From Tanypteryx hageni (taxonomy: Eukaryota; Arthropoda; Insecta; Odonata; Petaluridae): a stretch of 64,000 nucleotides of DNA. The position numbers were made by a program, and so were the translations under genes. Below the pieces are notes generated by a model that was not told the origin of the DNA, did no database searches, and saw only the letters and a list, made by a program, of their open reading frames with translations. The DNA lies in the NCBI GenBank assembly GCA_028673005.1, contig CM054115.1, positions 2,604,001 to 2,668,000 of the forward strand. The letters run 5' to 3'. Positions 58,893 through 64,000 of this stretch are shown one piece after another. Each line of letters begins with the position of its first letter. Position 1 is the stretch's first letter.

Positions 58893-61800
58893 GGAGAAAC
58901 GATAGTAGAGGATGCGATAGAGGGAAGAACGATCGAGGTGGAGGCGATAGACGGAGGAACGATAAAGGTGGAGGCTATAGAGTGGAGAATGGTAATGGGG
59001 GAAGCGATAGAATGAGAAACGATAGTAGAGGTGGCGATAGAGGGAGGAACGATCGAGGTGGAGGCGATAGACGGAGGAACGATAGAGGTGGAGGCTATAG
59101 AGTGGAGAATGTTTAGGGGGGAAGCGATAGAGGGAGGAACGATAGTAGAGGATGCGATAGAATGAGGAACGATCGAGGTGGAGGCGATAGACGGAGGAAC
59201 GATAGAGGTGGAGGCTATAGAGTGGAGAATGGTAATGGGTGAAGCGATAGAGGGAGGAAAGATAGTAGAGGAGGCGATAGAGTGAGGAACGATCGAGGTG
59301 GAGGCGATAGACGGAGGAATGATAGAGGTGGAGGCTATAGAGTGGAGAATGTTTAGTGGGGGAAGCGAGAGAGGGAGGAACGATAGTAGAGGATGCGATA
59401 GAATGAGGAACGATCGAGGTGGAGGCGATAGACGGAGGAACGATAGAGGTGGAGACTAAAGAGTGGAGAATGGTAATGGGGGAAGCGATAGAATGAGGAA
59501 CGATAGTAGAGGAGGCGATAGAGTGAGGAACGATCGAGGTGGAGGCGATAGACGGAGGAACGATAGAGGTGGAGGCTATAGAGTGGAGAATGTTTAGTGG
59601 GGGAAGCGATAGAGGGAGGAACGATAGTAGAGGATGCGATAGAATGAGGAACGATCGAGGTGGAGGCGATAGACGGAGGAACGATAGAGGTGGAGGCTAT
59701 AGAGTGGAGAATGGTAATGGGGGAAGCGATAGAATGAGGAACGATAGTAGAGGAGGCGATAGAATGAGGAACAATCGAGGTGGAGGCGATAGACGGAGGA
59801 ACGATAGAGGTGGAGGCTATAGAGTGGAAAATGGTAGTGGGGGAAGAGATAGAGGGATGAACGATAGTAGAGGTGGCGATAGAGGGAGGAACGATCGAGG
59901 TGGAGGCGACAGACGGAGGAACGATAGAGGTGGAGGCTATAGAGTGGAGAATGGTAGTGGGGGAAGAGATAGAGGGAGGAACGATAATAGAGGAGGCGAT
60001 AGAGGGAGGAACGATAGAGTTGGAGGCTATAGAGTGGAGAATGGTAGTGGGGGAAGCGATAGAGGGAGGAACGATAGTATAGTATTCGATAGAGCTAGGA
60101 ACGATTGAGGTGGAGGCGATAGACGTAGGAACGATAGAAGTGGAGGCTATAGAGTGGAAAATGGTAGTGGGGGAAGAGATAGAGGGATGAACGATAGTAG
60201 AGGTGGCGATAGAGGGAGGAACGATCGAGGTGGAGGCGATAGACGGAGAAACGATAGAGTTGGAGGCTATAGAGTGGAGAATGGTAGTGGGGGAAGCGAT
60301 AGAGGGAGGAACGATAGTAGAGGATGCGATAGAGGAAGGAACGATCGAGGTGGAGGCGATAGACGGAGGAACGATAGAGGTGGAGGCTATAGAGTGGAGA
60401 ATGTTTAGTGGGGGAAGCGATAGAGGGAGGAACGATAGTAGAGGTTGCGATAGAGGGAGGAACGATCGAGGTGGAGGCGATAGACGGAGGAACGATAGAG
60501 GTGGAGGCTATAGAGTGGAGAATGGTAGTGGGGGAAGAGATAGAGGGAGGAACGATAATAGAGGAGGCGATAGAGGGAGGAACGATCGAGGTGGAGTCGA
60601 TAGACGGAGGAACGATAGAGTTGGAGGCTATAGAGTGGAGAATGGTAGTGGGGGAAGCGATAGAGGGAGGAACGATAGTATAGTATTCGATAGAGGTAGG
60701 AACGATTGAGGTGGAGGCGATAGACGTAGGAACGATAGAGGTGGAGGCTATAGAGTGGAAAATGGTAGTGGGGGAAGAGATAGAGGGATGAACGATAGTA
60801 GAGGTGGCGATAGAGGGAGGAACGATCGAGGTGGAGGCGATAGACGGAGAAACGATAGAGTTGGAGGCTATAGAGTGGAGAATGGTAGTGGGGGAAGCGA
60901 TAGAGGGAGGAACGATAGTAGAGGATGCGATAGAGGGAGGAACGATCGAGGTGGAGGCGATAGACGGAGGAACGATAGAGGTGGAGGCTATAGAGTGGAG
61001 AATGGTAATGGGGGAAGCGATAGAATGAGGAACGATAGTAGAGGAGGCGATACAGTGAGGAACGAACGAGGTGGAGGCGATAGACGGAGGAACGATAAAG
61101 GTGGAGTCTATAGAGTGGAGAATTGTAGTGGGGGAAGAGATAGAGGGAGGAACGATAGTAGAAGAGGCGATGGAGGGAGATACGATCGAGGTGGAGGCGA
61201 TAGACGGAGGAACGATAGAGGTGGAGGCTATAGAGTGGAGAATGTTTAGGGGGGAAGCGATAGAGGGAGGAACGATAGTAGAGGATTCGATAGAGGGAGG
61301 AACGATCGAGGTGGAGGCGATAGACGTAGGAACGATAGAGGTGGAGGCTATAGAGTGGAGAATGGTAGTGGGGGAAGCGATAGAGGGAGGAACGATAGTA
61401 GAGGATGCGACAGAGTGAGGAACGATCGAGGTGGAGGCGATAGACGGAGGAACGATAGAGGTGGAGGCTATAGAGTGGAAAATGGTAGTGGGGGAAGCGA
61501 TAGAGGGAGGAACGATAGTAGAGGATGCGATAGAGGGAGGAACGATCGAGGTGGAGGCGATAGACGGAGGAACGATAGAGGTGGAGGGTATAGAGTGGAG
61601 AATGTTTAGGGGGGGAAGCGATAGAGGGAGGAACGATAGTAGAGGAGGCGATAGACGGAGGAACGATAGAGGTGCAGGCTATAGATTGGAGAATGGTAGT
61701 GGGGGAAGCGATAGAGGGAGGTACGATAGTAGAGAGGCGAAAGAGGGAGGAACGATCGAGGTGGAGGCGATAGACGGAGGAACGATAGAGGTGGAGGGTA

Positions 61801-62577
61801 TAGAGTGGAGAATGGTAGTGGGGGAAGTGATAGAGGGAGGAACGATAGTAGAGGAGGCGATAGAGGGAGGAACGATAGAGGTGGAGGCTATAGAGTGGAG
61901 AAAGTTTAGGGGGGAAGCGATAGAGGGAGGAACGATAGTAGAGGATGCGATAGAATGAGGAACGATCGAGGTGGAGGCGATAGACGGAGGAACGATGGAG
62001 GTGGAGGCTATAGAGTGGAGAATGGTAATGGGGGAAGCGATAGAATGAGGAACGATAGCAGAGGAGGCGATAGAGGGAGGAACGAACGAGGTGGAGGCGA
62101 TAGACGGAGGAACGATAGAGGTGGAGGCTATGGAGTGGAGAATGGTAGTGGGGGAAGAGATAGAGGGAGGAACGATAGTAGAGGAGGCGATAGATGGAGG
62201 AACGATCGAGGTGGAGGCGATAGACGGAGGAACGATAGAGTTGGAGTCTATAGAGTGGAGAATGGTAGTGGGGGAAGCGATAGAGGCAGGAACGATAGAG
62301 GTGGAGGCTATAGAGTAGAGAATGGTAGTGGAGGAAGAGATAGAGGGAGGAACGATAGTAGAGGAGGCGATAGAGGGAGGAACGATCGAGGTGGAGGCGA
62401 TAGACCGAGGAACGATAGAGTTGGAGGCTATAGAGTGGAAAATGGTAGTGGGGGAAGCGATAGAGGGAGGAACGATAGTAGAGGATGCGATAGAGTGAGG
62501 AACGATCGAGGTGGAGGCGATAGACGGAGGAACGATAGAGGTGGAGGCTATAGAGTGGAAAATGGTAGTGGGGGAAG

Positions 62578-62586
62578 AGATAGAGG
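62578..62586. repeat. Deletion junction inside R2
   Basis: GGGGGAAGAGATAG of the 51.62-kb class is joined to GATAGAGGGAGG of the 54.36-kb class, where the left parent would read GATAGAGGTATG. The switch lies in nine bases. Confidence 0.85.
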
Positions 62587-62786
62587 GAGGAACGATAGTA
62601 GAGGATGCGATAGAGGGAGGAACGATCGAGGTGGAGGCGATAGACGGAGGAACGATAGAGGTGGAGGGTATAGAGTGGAGAATGTTTAGGGGGGGAAGCG
62701 ATAGAGGGAGGAACGATAGTAGAGGAGGCGATAGACGGAGGAACGATAGAGGTGCAGGCTATAGATTGGAGAATGGTAGTGGGGGA

Positions 62787-63146
62787 AGCGATAGAGGGAG
62801 GAACGATAGAGGTGGAGGCTATAGAGTAGAGAATGGTAGTGGAGGAAGAGATAGAGGGAGGAACGATAGTAGAGGAGGCGATAGAGGGAGGAACGATCGA
62901 GGTGGAGGCGATAGACCGAGGAACGATAGAGTTGGAGGCTATAGAGTGGAGAATGGTAGTGGGGGAAGCGATAGAGGCAGGAACGATAGAGGTGGAGGCT
63001 ATAGAGTAGAGAATGGTAGTGGAGGAAGAGATAGAGGGAGGAACGATAGTAGAGGAGGCGATAGAGGGAGGAACGATCGAGGTGGAGGCGATAGACCGAG
63101 GAACGATAGAGTTGGAGGCTATAGAGTGGAAAATGGTAGTGGGGGA
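62787..63146 (+). repeat. 180-bp tandem duplication, copy in H16
   Basis: Matches the H14 copy at an 8,225-bp offset, including GAGGAGGCG in the second half. It lies just right of the 62,578-62,586 junction, so this part of H16 descends from an H14-like source. Confidence 0.8.
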
Positions 63147-63635
63147 AGCGATAGAGGGAGGAACGATAGTAGAGGATGCGATAGAGTGAGGAACGATCGA
63201 GGTGGAGGCGATAGACGGAGGAACGATAGAGGTGGAGGCTATAGAGTGGAAAATGGTAGTGGGGGAAGAGATAGAGGTATGAACGATAGTAGAGGAGGCG
63301 ATAGAGGGAGGAACGATCGAGGTGGAGGCGATAGACGGAGGAAAGATAGAGGTGGAGGCTATAGAGTGGAGAATGGTAGTGGGGGAAGCGATAGAGGGAG
63401 GAACGATAGTAGAGAATGCGATAGAGGGAGGAACGATCGAGGTGGAGGCGATAGACGGAGGAACGATAGAGGTGGAGGCTATAGTGTGGAGAATGGTAGT
63501 GGGGGATGCGATAGTGGGAGGAACCATAGTAGAGGATGCGATAGAGGGAGGAACGATTGAGGTGGAGGCGATAGACGGAGGAACGATAGAGGTGGAGGCT
63601 ATAGAGTGGAGAATGGTAGTGGGGGAAGCGATAGA

Positions 63636-64000
63636 GGAGAAACGATAGTAGAGGATGCGATAGAGGGAAGAACGATCGAGGTGGAGGCGATAGACGGAGG
63701 AACGATAGAGGTGGAGGCTATAGAGTGGAGAATGGTAATGGGGGAAGCGATAAAATGAGAAACGATAGTAGAGGTGGCGATAGAGGTAGGAACGATCGAG
63801 GTGGAGGCGATAGACGGAGGAACGATAGAGGTGGAGGTTATAGATTGGAGAATGTTTAGGGGGGAAGCGATAGAGGGAGGAACGATAGTAGAGGATGCGA
63901 TAGAATGAGGAACGATCGAGGTGGAGGCGATAGACGGAGGAACGATAGAGGTGGAGGCTATAGAGTGGAGAAAGGTAATGGGGGAAGCGATAGAATGAGG
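63636..64000. repeat. HOR H17 (partial, cut by window end)
   Basis: The first 365 bp of an HOR of the H4/H10/H15 class, recognised by AGCGATAAAATGAG, GGAGGTTATAGATTGG and GAGAAAGGTAATGG. The array continues beyond the window. Confidence 0.85.

Larger units (their letters stand above)
58893..63635. repeat. HOR H16 (4,743 bp, composite)
   Basis: Starts as a copy of H13, including the hybrid at ~59,241. At 62,578-62,586 it jumps into H14-type sequence, so it holds the GGTGCAGGC marker twice (near 61,672 and 62,752) and both the cassette and the 180-bp duplication. Private changes are GATACAGTGAGG near 61,049 and GGAGTCTATAG near 62,244. Confidence 0.85.
1..64000. repeat. Purine-rich 120-bp satellite array filling the window
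   Basis: The same ~120-bp unit follows itself head to tail from the first to the last base, about 530 times, with no inversion and no unique sequence. Monomers differ by scattered substitutions and by a small set of recurrent indels (60-, 90-, 119- and 121-bp forms). The strand shown is about 80% purine with strong G over C excess. No rRNA or tRNA gene, no transposon end and no domain-bearing protein is visible. Both array edges lie outside the window. Such an array is typical of constitutive heterochromatin in eukaryotes; the chromosomal place is inference. I do not recognise the consensus as a named satellite family. Confidence 0.98.
58207..64000. repeat. Tandem duplication R2 (deleted copy, cut by window end)
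   Basis: Follows R1 at a 10,928-bp offset up to the 30-bp indel near 50.1/61.05 kb, at 10,958 bp to 62,578, then at 8,225 bp to the window end. The last step is a 2,733-bp internal deletion. The true right end is outside the window. Confidence 0.75.

Noticed and set aside
60405..63527. Minus-strand open frame of 1,040 codons, and 325-620-codon relatives, as protein genes
   Set aside because: Stop-codon scarcity on the pyrimidine-rich strand explains them. The frame changes peptide type at 121-bp monomers, there is no non-repetitive domain, and the same frames recur in every HOR.
1..64000. CENP-B box-like centromere motif
   Set aside because: I find no match to the core pattern (TTCG, four bases, A, two bases, CGGG) on either strand; CGGG and CCCG are essentially absent.
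1..64000. Transposable element, LTR or integrated virus inside the array
   Set aside because: No break in the 120-bp pattern, no inverted or long terminal repeats outside the satellite itself, and no reverse transcriptase, integrase or transposase segment in any frame.
1..64000. Strong G-quadruplex or triplex-forming tracts
   Set aside because: Only one run of five or more G occurs per monomer, with mostly G pairs or triplets elsewhere. Purine stretches are broken by C or T about every 10-14 bases, so long mirror tracts are missing. Weak two-layer structures cannot be excluded.
1..64000. The window as a purely artefactual assembly
   Set aside because: Private marks, private indels and distinct HOR lengths differ between copies in a consistent way, which simple duplication of one contig would not produce. 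The 8,017-bp pair remains the one part where doubling by assembly is plausible.

Overview
The whole 64 kb window is one uninterrupted, head-to-tail satellite DNA array. I see no credible gene, RNA gene, transposon or single-copy sequence on either strand. The sequence does not identify the organism. Tens of kilobases of nested higher-order satellite, with no bacterial gene anywhere, point to a eukaryote and to heterochromatin (pericentromeric, subtelomeric, or a sex or B chromosome). No clade-specific mark is visible.

The array is organised in tiers. (1) A degenerate ~15-bp motif is paired into 30-bp subunits. (2) Four diverged 30-bp subunits, called A, B, C and D here, form a 120-bp monomer. 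There are roughly 530 monomers, all in the same orientation, and variants of 60, 90, 119 and 121 bp recur at fixed places. (3) Runs of about 26-41 monomers form higher-order repeats (HORs) of 3.15-4.9 kb. A 1-bp-deleted A subunit marks their edges and occurs 16 times, giving 15 complete HORs (H1-H15), one composite HOR (H16) and two partial ends (H0, H17). (4) Groups of HORs are duplicated again as blocks of 4-14 kb that look nearly identical.

Layout: 1-6862 is a tandem pair with a 3,482-bp offset. From about 10,143 to 45,239 there are three tandem copies of a ~13.6-kb super-repeat: P1 13.48 kb, P2 8.02 kb with an internal 5.58-kb deletion, P3 13.60 kb. From 44,140 to 52,334 there is a tandem pair with a 4,173-bp offset (Q1, Q2). 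From about 47,279 to the window end there is a tandem pair with a 10,928-bp offset (R1, R2), whose second copy lacks 2,733 bp at position ~62,580. Several breakpoints can be placed within 9-42 bp, because the sequence switches there from one recognisable variant haplotype to another. These are the hybrid-monomer junctions expected from unequal exchange.

Composition is extreme. The consensus monomer is 47.5% G, 32.5% A, 12.5% T and 7.5% C on the given strand (80% purine; hand count). Eight of its nine cytosines lie in CpG. Because 15, 30 and 120 are multiples of three and stop codons fall in fixed phases, long open frames appear on both strands, up to 1,040 codons on the minus strand. They run through frame-shifting 121-bp monomers and I read them as by-products of the repeat, not genes. 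All counts and alignments here were made by eye from landmark variants, not by program.
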